Assembly: GCF_003814815.1 (NCBI RefSeq)
Contig: NZ_RKQQ01000003.1
Coordinates: forward strand, 372,001-436,000
DNA from: Salisediminibacterium halotolerans
GTDB lineage: Bacteria; Bacillota; Bacilli; Bacillales; Salisediminibacteriaceae
Length of the DNA stretch: 64,000 nucleotides
Direction: 5' to 3'
Below are positions 32,963 to 42,478 of this stretch, one piece after another. How positions within the stretch are numbered: the first letter of the stretch is position 1; every line of letters begins with the position of its first letter. The position numbers were made by a program, and so were the translations under genes. The notes under the pieces were generated by a model that was not told the DNA's origin, ran no database searches, and worked only from the letters and a program-made list of their open reading frames with translations.

Positions 32963-33604
32963 ATGCACGTTTTGATTGACCGAGCAGAACAGTTAGCCCG
33001 GCGATTTTTTACCGAAGATGCCAGCGGGCATGATTGGCACCATACCGACCGGGTCCGCCGCCAAGCTGTAAAACTTGCTGAGCGTGAAGGAGCGGACCGG
33101 AATATTTGCGAAATCGCTGCGTTACTGCATGATGTGGCTGATGAAAAGTTTTACAATGAAAAAGGAGCAGGCATAAAGCGGGTAGAGCACTTTTTGGCGG
33201 ATGCAAATACAGACAGCGAGACAGTATGTCATATTCTTGCAGTGATTGATACGGTTTCATTTAAAGGCGGGAACAATCAATCTCCAGACACGCTGGAGGC
33301 AAAAGTTGTTCAAGATGCAGACCGGCTGGATGCGATCGGCGCAATCGGAACGGCGCGCTGCTTTATGTTTGCCGGCAATCGCGGAGAAGCGATGTATGTA
33401 CCGGATGCGTCGGCAAGAACGAACATGAGCGAAGATGAATATCGCCGTAACAGCATTTCTGCGATCCATCATTTTTATGAAAAGCTTCTCTATTTAAAAG
33501 ATCATATGAAAACGGAGAGCGGTTTCGAAATTGCTGAAGAGCGGCACCGTTTTTTAGAAGTGTTTCTCGAGCAGTTTTTTTCGGAGTGGGACGGGGCGAA
33601 ATGA
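32963..33604 (+). CDS. HD-domain phosphohydrolase (YpgQ-like)
   Basis: This is a 213-residue protein. Metal ligands are in HDWHHTDRV and LLHDVADEKF, with QDADRLDAIGAIG further on, the pattern of the YpgQ/YedJ group, which hydrolyses nucleotides to the monophosphate and pyrophosphate in studied cases. GAGGAG precedes the ATG. It lies upstream of a DJ-1/PfpI gene by 65 bp. Confidence 0.88.
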   Translation: MHVLIDRAEQLARRFFTEDASGHDWHHTDRVRRQAVKLAEREGADRNICEIAALLHDVADEKFYNEKGAGIKRVEHFLADANTDSETVCHILAVIDTVSFKGGNNQSPDTLEAKVVQDADRLDAIGAIGTARCFMFAGNRGEAMYVPDASARTNMSEDEYRRNSISAIHHFYEKLLYLKDHMKTESGFEIAEERHRFLEVFLEQFFSEWDGAK

Positions 33605-33669
33605 TTAAAGATCATTAAGAAAGGGAAGAGCAGAAAAAGAAACGAATGAAGGAAAGGGGCGAGTGTTCT

Positions 33670-34191
33670 ATGAAGTTAGCCGGTAAAAAGGTGCTGACAG
33701 TTATTGAAAATGATTTTGAGGATTCAGAATTGATCTACCCGCACTACCGTTTGCAAGAAGAAGGAGCCGCTGCGCATATTGCCGGGAAAGAAGCAAATAA
33801 GACGTATGTAGGTAAAAACGGCGTGCCGGTTATGTCTGACTATGCGTTTGAACAAATCAACATCGAAGATTACGATATTCTGCTCGTGCCAGGCGGATGG
33901 GCCCCCGATAAATTACGGCGTTATGACGAGGTTTTATCTTTTGTGAAATATATGAATGATCACAATCGCGTCATCGGTCAAATTTGCCATGCCGGTTGGG
34001 TGCTCATTTCAGCCGGGATTTTACAAGGGAAGAAAACAACGAGTACGCCGGGGATTAAAGACGATATGATCAACGCCGGATCCGAGTGGGTCAATGAAGC
34101 GGTCGTTACCGACGGCAAACTCGTTTCAAGCCGTCGCCCGCCGGATCTTCCCGCTTACGGAAAAGCGCTTATCGAAGCCGCATCTAAATAA
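33670..34191 (+). CDS. DJ-1/PfpI-family protein (YfkM/YraA-type)
   Basis: This 173-residue protein has the type 1 glutamine amidotransferase-like fold. The nucleophile Cys is in GQICHAGWVL, with a conserved Glu-rich early segment (ENDFEDSEL). Close Bacillus relatives are general-stress proteins with proposed protease or deglycase activity. I place the start at 33670 because GGAAAGGGGCGAG precedes it; the longer frame from 33646 overlaps this site. A strong terminator follows. Confidence 0.88.
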   Translation: MKLAGKKVLTVIENDFEDSELIYPHYRLQEEGAAAHIAGKEANKTYVGKNGVPVMSDYAFEQINIEDYDILLVPGGWAPDKLRRYDEVLSFVKYMNDHNRVIGQICHAGWVLISAGILQGKKTTSTPGIKDDMINAGSEWVNEAVVTDGKLVSSRRPPDLPAYGKALIEAASK

Positions 34192-34198
34192 TGGATTC

Positions 34199-34230
34199 AA
34201 GCACCCGTGATATTCGCGGGTGCTTTTTTT
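34199..34230 (+). terminator. Terminator after the DJ-1/PfpI gene
   Basis: AAGCACCCG and CGGGTGCTT arms followed by TTTTTT. Confidence 0.88.
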
Positions 34231-34300
34231 CTTTTGTATTATATGGCGATAAGATAGAATACAAGTAGTAATAACGATCGGTAAAAACGGGGGAATTGAT

Positions 34301-35248
34301 ATGAATAAGGAACATTCTTGGCTCGACGATTTACGTGATGTGATGCCGGATTTATCGCAAAATAATCCGCATAACCGGATCGCCTCGCTTCATTATTACT
34401 TAACGTACTACGGGTTCGACAGAAATAACTTGTCCTCCTACCGTGCCGGGTTAGTGACGTCGCGGCGGTACAAGGTTTTTACCCAGCATTTTCAACCGGC
34501 GAATCCGGAGGCGGCAGTCTTGTTAATCCATGGGTTTCTTGATCATTCAGGCGGTTTGAGCAAAACCGTGAATGCTTTTTTAGAACAAAACTGTGAAGTG
34601 ATTTTATTTGACCTGCCCGGACACGGTTTATCAGATGGATTGAACGGTGAAGTGATCAGTTTTGATGATTATCTCGATGCGCTCCGGGACGTATACGAAA
34701 CAGTGAAGATAAACGTTTTTTGCGATCAATTTATCGGTGCCGGGCACAGCACAGGTGCTGCGATTCTTTATCATGCTTCAAGCATTCGGATGCTGCCGTT
34801 TTCGTCGTTGATTTTAGTTTCTCCGCTTTATTTTCCGCACCGCTGGACGTGGACACGGGGCTTCATTCACTATACGACGAAACTTTTACGACGGACGAAA
34901 CGGGTGTTTAAGCGAAATTCCGAAGACCGATCGTACCGGGCATTTATTAAAGAAGACCCTTTGCAAGTTCAATGGATCGGCACTCATTGGCTGAAAGCGA
35001 TGGAAGCATGGCAAATGCGGATGCATTACAGCCCGGTTCTCCGCATACCGGTTTATTTAATTCAAGGCGGGCGCGATAATACGGTCGATGAAAAAGAAAA
35101 TATCCGCTTTTACCGGCAAAAATGTCCGAATATGCAAATCTGTTATATCCCGGGGGGAAGACATCAGCTCCTCAATGAACAGCGCGTGATCCGCGCCGAT
35201 GTTCATGAACGGATGATTGAATTTCTTCGCCAGCCGTCTGTTCGGTGA
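34301..35248 (+). CDS. Alpha/beta hydrolase (monoglyceride lipase/lysophospholipase-like)
   Basis: This 315-residue protein has LLIHGFLDHSGG (oxyanion region), the nucleophile Ser in GAGHSTGAA, an acid in GGRDNTVDE and the His in GGRHQLLNE. The cap region is rich in basic and aromatic residues. It should hydrolyse a lipid ester; the substrate is unknown. GGGGGA precedes the ATG. Its last 46 bases overlap the end of the convergent MFS gene, with no terminator between them. Confidence 0.88.
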   Translation: MNKEHSWLDDLRDVMPDLSQNNPHNRIASLHYYLTYYGFDRNNLSSYRAGLVTSRRYKVFTQHFQPANPEAAVLLIHGFLDHSGGLSKTVNAFLEQNCEVILFDLPGHGLSDGLNGEVISFDDYLDALRDVYETVKINVFCDQFIGAGHSTGAAILYHASSIRMLPFSSLILVSPLYFPHRWTWTRGFIHYTTKLLRRTKRVFKRNSEDRSYRAFIKEDPLQVQWIGTHWLKAMEAWQMRMHYSPVLRIPVYLIQGGRDNTVDEKENIRFYRQKCPNMQICYIPGGRHQLLNEQRVIRADVHERMIEFLRQPSVR

Positions 35249-36366
35249 TGTAAAGAAAAGAGCAGAAAAGCGAACGACAAGATCATCACCGATGCAAATA
35301 AAAACGGCAGGCCGAACCATTCGGTGACAGCCCCGGAGAGAAAAGATCCGGACACCACGCCTAAAGAAAATGCTGAATAAAAAATACCGTAAGCTTTTCC
35401 CCGGTCGACAGCAGACGAGGCGTCTGCAACCATACGGTTCATCGATGGAAAAACGAAGGCGAATCCGCTTCCGTATACAACCATAGCCAAAATAATGACG
35501 ATGAGCAGCTGAAAATAGCTGAGCATGATCATTGATGCGCCGATCATTATCATCCCTGCAATCATAAGGGGGACGGGATGGACGCGGTCAAACACTCTGT
35601 TAAGCGGCGTCAAAAAAACAATCAGCGCAACAACGCCGTAAACGCTCAAGAGAGCGCCTGTAAAAGCCGAAGAATAACCGGCCCCTTCGATTTTTAACGG
35701 CAGGGCAAACGCGAGCGTGCCGTTGCTGATCATGAGCGCAAAAGCCGTCAGCGCAGCTTTGAAAATCGCCGGCTCTTTTAAAACCGGTCCGAAATCTTGC
35801 AAGGAAACCTTGCCGCGCTCGGGCGGAGAAAATGATTCATGCAAATAACGCGAAGCGAAAAAAACGGTGACGGCAAACAGAACGGCCGTAAAAATAAACA
35901 CGTATTCCGTTTCAGCTGAAGCAGCAATGCCCCCGCCTAGAGCAGGGCCGATAATGGCAGCAATGCCGATCGCCGCGCCGGTATAAGCCATTTTACGACC
36001 GCGGTTTTCCGGAACCGTTTTATCGCCGACATAGGCGAAAGCGGCCGGGATTAAAATTCCTCCGGCCAGGCCGTGAAGAAAGCGTATCGAAAAAAGCTGT
36101 TCGCCGCTGCCTGCGAGCGGATAAAGCAAAAGAACAGCTGCTGCAGCAGTCATTGCTGTCAGCAGCATTTTTTTTCTTCCGAAGCGGTCGATCCAGTATC
36201 CGCCGAACACATTGCCGGCCATATTGGCCAGCGAGTAGACAGCGATAATGCTTCCGGTCAATACATTCGATGCGCCTAACTCTTGAGCATAAGGCGTGAT
36301 GATCGGCAGTTGTATAAAAGTATCCATAAAAGCAACTAAAATCAGCACATATAAAATCGTTGTCAT
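35203..36366 (-). CDS. MFS transporter (DHA1-like drug/metabolite antiporter)
   Basis: This 387-residue protein has 12 predicted helices. Motif A reads GGYWIDRFGRKK in the loop after helix 2, and motif C-like Gly/Pro-rich sequence GPALGGGIAA lies in helix 5, which fits H+-antiporters of the DHA1 group. The substrate is unknown. CGAAAGGAG precedes the ATG. The 3' end overlaps the hydrolase gene. Confidence 0.86.
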   Translation of the reverse strand: MTTILYVLILVAFMDTFIQLPIITPYAQELGASNVLTGSIIAVYSLANMAGNVFGGYWIDRFGRKKMLLTAMTAAAAVLLLYPLAGSGEQLFSIRFLHGLAGGILIPAAFAYVGDKTVPENRGRKMAYTGAAIGIAAIIGPALGGGIAASAETEYVFIFTAVLFAVTVFFASRYLHESFSPPERGKVSLQDFGPVLKEPAIFKAALTAFALMISNGTLAFALPLKIEGAGYSSAFTGALLSVYGVVALIVFLTPLNRVFDRVHPVPLMIAGMIMIGASMIMLSYFQLLIVIILAMVVYGSGFAFVFPSMNRMVADASSAVDRGKAYGIFYSAFSLGVVSGSFLSGAVTEWFGLPFLFASVMILSFAFLLFSLHHRTDGWRRNSIIRS

Positions 36367-36410
36367 GGTGTCTCCTTTCGCGGGAGCAGCCCAATCGCTA
36401 AAAACGTGTG

Positions 36411-36809
36411 TTAAAGACTGCTCATTGTTATGTGAACAATAACGGTTAACGTAAAAAACAGCGATGCGCGCTGGTGATTCCTGCGCCGGAACCCGTTAGC
36501 TTTGCGGCTGCGCAAATATCCGCTCAACAGCGTCAAAATCAAAAAAGCACCGGCAACGACGCCTGTTGTATAAACCGGTTTGGACGCAAAGAAGCTTCCG
36601 CCGTCGGTAACAGTGTAGATATGTAAGATGATAGCAAATGAACCGGCAATCCCGACAGCAGAATGACTTTTCATGATTTGACGGGTATAACGCGCGACAT
36701 AAATCCGCACCCGGCGTGAAGAGCTTTTGCGTATGATGTAAAAGAGTGCGTACATAGATAAATTCAACGCAAATAATAAGGCAGCCGCGTACCCGGTGAT
36801 AAGACTCAT
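36411..36809 (-). CDS. Small b-type heme membrane protein with two HX13H pairs
   Basis: This 132-residue protein has four predicted helices. Two histidine pairs have identical spacing: H...H in KSHSAVGIAG...ILH and H...H in NHQRASLFF...IVH, each with 13 residues between. HX13H in two helices is the bis-heme ligand pattern of ferric-reductase and related b-type cytochromes. Heme binding and a role in electron transfer are inferred; no flavin or partner domain is fused. GGAGG precedes the ATG at 36809; the frame from 36830 overlaps it. I did not recognise a named family. Confidence 0.7.
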   Translation of the reverse strand: MSLITGYAAALLFALNLSMYALFYIIRKSSSRRVRIYVARYTRQIMKSHSAVGIAGSFAIILHIYTVTDGGSFFASKPVYTTGVVAGAFLILTLLSGYLRSRKANGFRRRNHQRASLFFTLTVIVHITMSSL

Positions 36810-36903
36810 GATCAATCCTCCTTCAAACATGAATATGCATAGTTTAGCAAAAATTTTTTTGCAGCGGTTGCGGAATTTTGTTTTTTGCGTAATTGTTCAC
36901 CTC

Positions 36904-36932
36904 TTCATATCCAAACACATATTCGGTATAAT
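36904..36932 (+). promoter_or_regulatory. Promoter of mrfA
   Basis: A perfect TATAAT at 36927-36932 with TTCATA 17 bp upstream, 24 bp ahead of the start. Confidence 0.6.
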
Positions 36933-36955
36933 AAAACGAAGAAGGAGTGAGCGTT

Positions 36956-39241
36956 ATGTTTGGTAAAAAGACGCTGCAAGATCTCATTACACAACTCGCT
37001 GCCGATGAGAATGTTGCGCAGTGGCACGAAATCCCGGAACGTCCCGCGTCATTTGCAGATTTTCCGGCAGACATGCACGAAAAGATAAAAACGGGTCTCA
37101 AGCATCGCGGGATTCGGCAAATTTACGCCCACCAGCGCTCATCATTTGATGCAGCGCTGAAAGGTCAAAGCATTGTTACGGTGACGCCGACAGCATCCGG
37201 GAAAACGTATTGTTACAACCTTCCTGTCGCGGAGCGTTTTTTACGGAACCCAAATGCCCGAGCGCTGTATATTTTCCCGACAAAAGCGTTGGCACAGGAT
37301 CAAAAATCCGAATTGAATGAACTGGTTGAGGATATGGATATACAATTAAACAGCTATACATACGACGGGGATACACCGGCGAATGTCCGGCAGGCCGTCC
37401 GTAAATCCGGTCACGTCGTGATCACCAATCCGGATATGCTTCATGCTGCCATCTTGCCTCACCACACAAAATGGATATCGCTGTTTGAAAACCTTGAAAC
37501 GGTTGTGATTGATGAACTTCATACGTACCGGGGAGTGTTTGGCTCCCATGTTGCGAATGTGATCCGCCGGTTAAAACGGATTTGTGCGTATTACGGAAGC
37601 CGTCCGACGTTTGTCTGCACGTCCGCGACGATTGCCAATCCGGTTGAGCTCGCTTCTGAGCTGACCGGTGAAGATGTTCAGCTCGTTAACAACAACGGCG
37701 CCCCGAGCGGGAAGAAGCATTTTGTTATGTATAACCCGCCCGTTGTACATGAGCAGCTGAATATCCGCCGCAGCGCCACAAAAGTTGTCAATCAGCTTGC
37801 GGCCGCCTTTTTAAAAGAAAACATTCAAACGATTGTGTTTGCCAGAAGCCGAGTGCGGGTCGAGGTGATTTTAAGCCATCTGCAAGAGCTCGTGAAAGAC
37901 GAGATTGACCAAAAGCGGATTCGCGGTTACCGGGGCGGTTATTTACCGAAGCAGCGCCGGGAAATTGAGCGGAATTTACGCAATGCTGAAACGATCGGCG
38001 TCGTCAGCACAAATGCGCTTGAACTCGGTGTCGATATCGGCCAGCTGCAAGTTTGTGTCATGACAGGTTATCCCGGGTCGATAGCTTCGAGCTGGCAGCA
38101 GGCCGGCCGCGCCGGCCGGCGTCAGGATGAATCTGTTGTCATTATGGTTGCGAGTTCATCCCCGGTGGACCAATACATTTTACAGCACCCGGAATATTTT
38201 TTTGATCACACGCCGGAAACGGCCCGGATTAATATAAATAACCTCGTTATTCTCGTCGATCACTTAAAATGCGCAGCCTATGAACTTCCGTTTAAACAAG
38301 GCGAAACTTTCGGCACAGAAGATGTCAGTGAAATTCTCGAATACTTAACGGAAGAGCGGGTTCTTCATCAATACCGCGGCCAGTGGCATTGGATGAATGA
38401 TGCCTTCCCTGCGCACAACATCAGTCTGCGCTCGGCCGCTCAGGAAAATGTCGTGATTATTGATCAGACGGTGACCGAACATCACCGGGTTATCGGTGAA
38501 ATGGACACATTCAGCGCGTTAACTTTATTGCATGATGAAGCGATTTATTTGCATGAAGGGACACAGCACCAAGTCGAGCACTTAGACTGGGATGAGAAAA
38601 AAGCTTACGTGCGCGAAGTCGATGTCGACTATTACACCGACGCGAATTTGGCTGTGGAACTGAAAGTGCTCGAGATCGACGAGGAGAAAGCGGCCGGGAG
38701 CCATGCCGCCTCTTACGGGGACGTCATGGTCACGGCGATGGCGACGATCTTTAAAAAAATCAAGCTCGACAGCTTTGAAAATATCGGTTCAGGGCCGATT
38801 CATTTGCCCGAGCAAGAGCTGCATTCAAACGGAATTGCTCTGACATTTGCGCCTGATTTTTTTTCCGGGCTGTCTGAAGAAGCGCAAGAACATATCCTGA
38901 GCGGGGTTGCCCACGTATGGCAGCACGTCGCTTGCGTGCACGTGATGTGTGATAAAAACGATCTTCACGCTGTCGCCCAAGTGAAAGCGACGCATTCAGA
39001 AAAGCCGACAGTCTTTTTATACGACCGTTACCCCGGGGGCATCGGTTTGAGTGAACGTATTTTTCACCAGTTAAACGATATTTTGCATGAGTGTTTGAAT
39101 TTTGTTTGGTCGTGCCCGTGTGAAGGGGGCTGCCCATCTTGTTCCGGAACAGATGCCCTCGTGCATGATGAAACAGAAGTGAAGACGTGGATATTAAAGG
39201 CTTACAGTACGCTTGTTTCGTATGACCATGCTGCTGATTAG
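36956..39241 (+). CDS. mrfA: DEAD-box DNA helicase MrfA (YprA)
   Basis: This is a 761-residue superfamily 2 helicase. The first RecA-like domain has TPTASGKTY and VIDELHTYRG; the second has STNALELGVDIG and WQQAGRAGRRQ. The C-terminal DUF1998-type domain has a metal-binding cysteine group, CPCEGGCPSC. B. subtilis MrfA with MrfB removes mitomycin-induced lesions in a UvrABC-independent pathway. ATG 36956 follows GAAGGAG by eight bases. The mrfB gene follows after 21 bp. Confidence 0.93.
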   Translation: MFGKKTLQDLITQLAADENVAQWHEIPERPASFADFPADMHEKIKTGLKHRGIRQIYAHQRSSFDAALKGQSIVTVTPTASGKTYCYNLPVAERFLRNPNARALYIFPTKALAQDQKSELNELVEDMDIQLNSYTYDGDTPANVRQAVRKSGHVVITNPDMLHAAILPHHTKWISLFENLETVVIDELHTYRGVFGSHVANVIRRLKRICAYYGSRPTFVCTSATIANPVELASELTGEDVQLVNNNGAPSGKKHFVMYNPPVVHEQLNIRRSATKVVNQLAAAFLKENIQTIVFARSRVRVEVILSHLQELVKDEIDQKRIRGYRGGYLPKQRREIERNLRNAETIGVVSTNALELGVDIGQLQVCVMTGYPGSIASSWQQAGRAGRRQDESVVIMVASSSPVDQYILQHPEYFFDHTPETARININNLVILVDHLKCAAYELPFKQGETFGTEDVSEILEYLTEERVLHQYRGQWHWMNDAFPAHNISLRSAAQENVVIIDQTVTEHHRVIGEMDTFSALTLLHDEAIYLHEGTQHQVEHLDWDEKKAYVREVDVDYYTDANLAVELKVLEIDEEKAAGSHAASYGDVMVTAMATIFKKIKLDSFENIGSGPIHLPEQELHSNGIALTFAPDFFSGLSEEAQEHILSGVAHVWQHVACVHVMCDKNDLHAVAQVKATHSEKPTVFLYDRYPGGIGLSERIFHQLNDILHECLNFVWSCPCEGGCPSCSGTDALVHDETEVKTWILKAYSTLVSYDHAAD

Positions 39242-39262
39242 GTAAAGGCGGGTGAAGAACAG

Positions 39263-40537
39263 ATGAGTATGAAAGCCAAGCTGCAGCGGATGAAAACGCA
39301 CTTAGCCGCTGAAGATGATGCTGACGGCGAAGAATCCGTCTCAGGAAATACGGAAAAATCATCACCTCAAACGAGAACTGACAGAGCGGCAGAAGATGCT
39401 TTTAAACAACTCGGTTTTATCCCGTTTTCAGCTGCCGGCGAAGTATCGTTTCGCAAGAAAGTGTTTTACCCGGAACAAGCAGAACCGGGAGAGAAAACGG
39501 CGTATGAACGGCTCAATGACATGCGGTCATTTTGGTCGCAGCACAGCTCATCTCATGCACTCAGTTTCGGGAACGTTCCGGTGCAAAACCTGCTGTTTTT
39601 TGATACGGAAACGACCGGCCTTTCACAAGGAGCGGGAAATCGGATTTTTTTAATCGGATACGCCCGTGTATTTCCTGACGGCACGGAAGTGACGCAGCAT
39701 ATTTTGCGCGGGCCGGCAGATGAGACTGCTTTTTTAACGGGTTTTCTGGATGATTTTCATGCTGATGATGTCATTGTGAGCTATAACGGTAAATCGTTTG
39801 ACTGGCCGCAAGTTAAATCCCGCCATGCTTTTATGTACCGGACACTTCCGGAACTTCCGCAAACCGCTCATATTGATCTGCTCCATGCTGCGCGCAGGCT
39901 GTGGAAACATGAACTTCCGTCCTGCCGGCTCGCTGTCGTTGAAGAATATAAATTAAACAATCCGCGAATGTCTGATATCCCGGGCCGTTTAGCGCCGATT
40001 CTATATTTTGATTATTTGCATGAAAACGATCCTTTTCAGCTGCAAGGGGTTATTTCCCACCATGACCAGGATGTGCGTTCGTTGATCACGCTCTATGATC
40101 ATATGAGCCGTCTGCTGTTCTTCCCGGAAAAGTCTTTGCCGTCGGCAGAAGAACACTTGCAAATCGGGCGCTGGTTTGTGAAAGAGAGCTGGCTCAGCAA
40201 TGCTGAAGATCATCTGTTTTCAGCTGCTGAAAAAGGCGGCCGTTACGCTGCCGGCGCTTACCGCGAACTCGGGTATTTGTACAAAAAATTAAAACGGCCG
40301 GAACAGGCAAAAACGATGTTCATTCAAGCGATTGAAAAAACACGCGAACCGCGAGCTGATCTTTGGGCGGAAGCAGCGAAAATCGCTGAACATTCAGACA
40401 AAGATCTGCAAAATGCGTTATACTTAGCGAGAGAAGGTTTAAAAGAAGCCGAAAAAACCCGGATTCATAAGGAAAAATTCCGGGACGATTTTGAAAAACG
40501 CATAGACAGGCTTGAAGAAAAAGTGAAGCGGCTGTAA
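39263..40537 (+). CDS. mrfB: Exonuclease MrfB (YprB)
   Basis: This is a 424-residue protein. There is an N-terminal charged region, an RNase H-like 3'-5' exonuclease domain (about 105-300) with FFDTETTGL, VSYNGKSFDWP and a late HHDQD, and a C-terminal TPR-like helical region (about 310-420). MrfB works with the MrfA helicase in mitomycin C repair, and the gene pair is intact here. It is probably cotranscribed with the DUF294 gene 26 bp downstream. Confidence 0.92.
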   Translation: MSMKAKLQRMKTHLAAEDDADGEESVSGNTEKSSPQTRTDRAAEDAFKQLGFIPFSAAGEVSFRKKVFYPEQAEPGEKTAYERLNDMRSFWSQHSSSHALSFGNVPVQNLLFFDTETTGLSQGAGNRIFLIGYARVFPDGTEVTQHILRGPADETAFLTGFLDDFHADDVIVSYNGKSFDWPQVKSRHAFMYRTLPELPQTAHIDLLHAARRLWKHELPSCRLAVVEEYKLNNPRMSDIPGRLAPILYFDYLHENDPFQLQGVISHHDQDVRSLITLYDHMSRLLFFPEKSLPSAEEHLQIGRWFVKESWLSNAEDHLFSAAEKGGRYAAGAYRELGYLYKKLKRPEQAKTMFIQAIEKTREPRADLWAEAAKIAEHSDKDLQNALYLAREGLKEAEKTRIHKEKFRDDFEKRIDRLEEKVKRL

Positions 40538-40563
40538 AAGTTTGATCGCGGAGGTGGAGCGGG

Positions 40564-42477
40564 TTGAAAACGGTCAAATCTTACGAACATGTTATTCGGA
40601 CGACGTTCCCATTTGATCATTTAACAGATGAACAGTTTGACCGTCTGATCAGCAAATCTAAACGTCAGACGTATCGAAAAAATCAGTTTTTATTTTATGA
40701 GGAAGATGAAGAAACCGATGTGTTTTTTTTGTTAAAAGGGCTTGCGAAAAACGTTTTGCATCGGGACGACGGCAAACAAATTTCTGTTCGCTACTATTAT
40801 CCGGGGGATTTAATCGGGCTGATGATTTTGCTCAGCGAAGGGCAGCTAAATTTTTCGGTTCAGGCGCTTGAGGATTGTGAAACGGTGCTGTTGCCGAAAA
40901 AAACACTGCTGCAGCTGATGAGAGACAATAAATCTTTTTCCAACATTGTTTTGACAGACATCGGCGAACGAATGAAGTCGCTTTACGATGAGATCAAGCA
41001 TGAAAGGCAAACGGGCGGCGAAGCTGTAACACCGCTTTTCCGCTCGCGCGTAAGAGATGTCATGTCAAAACCGACGACAGTGCCTGCTCTCGCCTCTGTA
41101 TCGGAAGCGGCGAAAGTTCTTGTTCATTCCGATGCCGAGTCGCTTGTCGTCATCGGCAATAACGGAACCGTTGCCGGTGTGTTGACAGACAAGCAAGTGA
41201 TTGAGTGCTTTTTAACCGGACGAGGCGGCGAGGCTGTTAAAGACTGGATGATGACCGGCGGAGGAGAAATTGAAGACCGCGCTTTTATATACGAAGCACT
41301 CGCTTATTTTCGTGAGAGCCGTACAGACTGTTTGCCGGTCATTAATGAAGGCGATTTAGTCGGCATCTTTACCGCAAAATCATTTCTGCACGTGCGTGAG
41401 TCGAAATATTTATACTTATCCGGAGATTTATACAAGGCAACGACCCGGAAAAAATTAGCTTCTTTGTCACCAAAAGCGCTTCCGGATTTTCTTGAATTTA
41501 CGGAACTTTTGCTCCGCGAGCGGACGTATCCGCGTGAAGTCAGTGAATTTATATCCAATTATAATGATCAAATCCACCGTCAGGCGCTTTTCATTGCGCA
41601 AAAAGAGATGCAAGCTGAGGGGTACGGCAAACCGCCGCTCAGTTACTGTTTTATCGTCATGGGAAGCCAAGGGCGGCTGGAGCAAGCATTCAGCTCAGAT
41701 CAGGACAACGGACTGATCTTGGAAGATTACGCTCATTTGGCTGACCGGCGTGAAATAGAAGAGTATTTTCACCTGTTTGCGGCAAAAGTGAATGAAATAT
41801 TAGCGGAATCAGGCTTTCCGGAGTGCAGCGGCGGTATTATGGCGCGGGAGCGTAAATGGTGCCGCGGTTACAGTGAATGGAAAGCTGAAGTCTTTCGCTG
41901 GATGAAAGAAGCGGACGCTGAAGATGTCCGTAATTTTACGATTTTTATCGACTTTCGGCCGATTGCGGGCGATTATCAGTTGGCGCAGCGTCTTCGTGAA
42001 GCAGTGACGGAGCCGCTTCAATACAGCCGGATTCTGCAGGCGATGCTGATGAAAGACACCCTGAGGTTCCGGGTGCCGCTTCAGCCGCTGGGGCGAGTGA
42101 AACTTAAGGGAAAAATGAAAGAATTGGATCTAAAAAAACACGCATTAATGCAAATTGTTAATGCGGTAAGAATTTATGCGATTCGATACGGAATCACGGA
42201 AGTCAATACGACAGCGAGACTGAAAGCGCTGAAAGAGGCCGGTGTTTTTCATCCCCGGGATGCAGCCAATGCGGAAACGGCTGTCGATATTCTTATGTCC
42301 TTTCGATTTGGCGAACACGTTCGGCAAATTCGGCAAGGCAATCCGCTCTCAAACCGGCTTTATTATTCAAACCGGACAGCGGAAGAAAAGAAACAATTAA
42401 AAGAAGCGCTGACGATTGCGAAGCGTTTACAGCAAATGACGGAATTAAGCTTTCAAAAAAATCGCGGGGTGACCTAA
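40564..42477 (+). CDS. cNMP-CBS-DUF294 nucleotidyltransferase-like protein
   Basis: This 637-residue protein has a Crp-like cyclic-nucleotide-binding domain (about 15-130), a CBS pair (about 165-280), a GlnD-like nucleotidyltransferase domain (DUF294) with GSQGRLEQAFSSDQD near 370-390, and a helical C-terminal substrate-binding domain. Such proteins are often found beside DnaQ-type exonucleases, as here (one base between the genes). The ligand and target are unknown. TTG start behind CGGAGGTGG. Confidence 0.9.
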   Translation: MKTVKSYEHVIRTTFPFDHLTDEQFDRLISKSKRQTYRKNQFLFYEEDEETDVFFLLKGLAKNVLHRDDGKQISVRYYYPGDLIGLMILLSEGQLNFSVQALEDCETVLLPKKTLLQLMRDNKSFSNIVLTDIGERMKSLYDEIKHERQTGGEAVTPLFRSRVRDVMSKPTTVPALASVSEAAKVLVHSDAESLVVIGNNGTVAGVLTDKQVIECFLTGRGGEAVKDWMMTGGGEIEDRAFIYEALAYFRESRTDCLPVINEGDLVGIFTAKSFLHVRESKYLYLSGDLYKATTRKKLASLSPKALPDFLEFTELLLRERTYPREVSEFISNYNDQIHRQALFIAQKEMQAEGYGKPPLSYCFIVMGSQGRLEQAFSSDQDNGLILEDYAHLADRREIEEYFHLFAAKVNEILAESGFPECSGGIMARERKWCRGYSEWKAEVFRWMKEADAEDVRNFTIFIDFRPIAGDYQLAQRLREAVTEPLQYSRILQAMLMKDTLRFRVPLQPLGRVKLKGKMKELDLKKHALMQIVNAVRIYAIRYGITEVNTTARLKALKEAGVFHPRDAANAETAVDILMSFRFGEHVRQIRQGNPLSNRLYYSNRTAEEKKQLKEALTIAKRLQQMTELSFQKNRGVT

Positions 42478-42478
42478 C

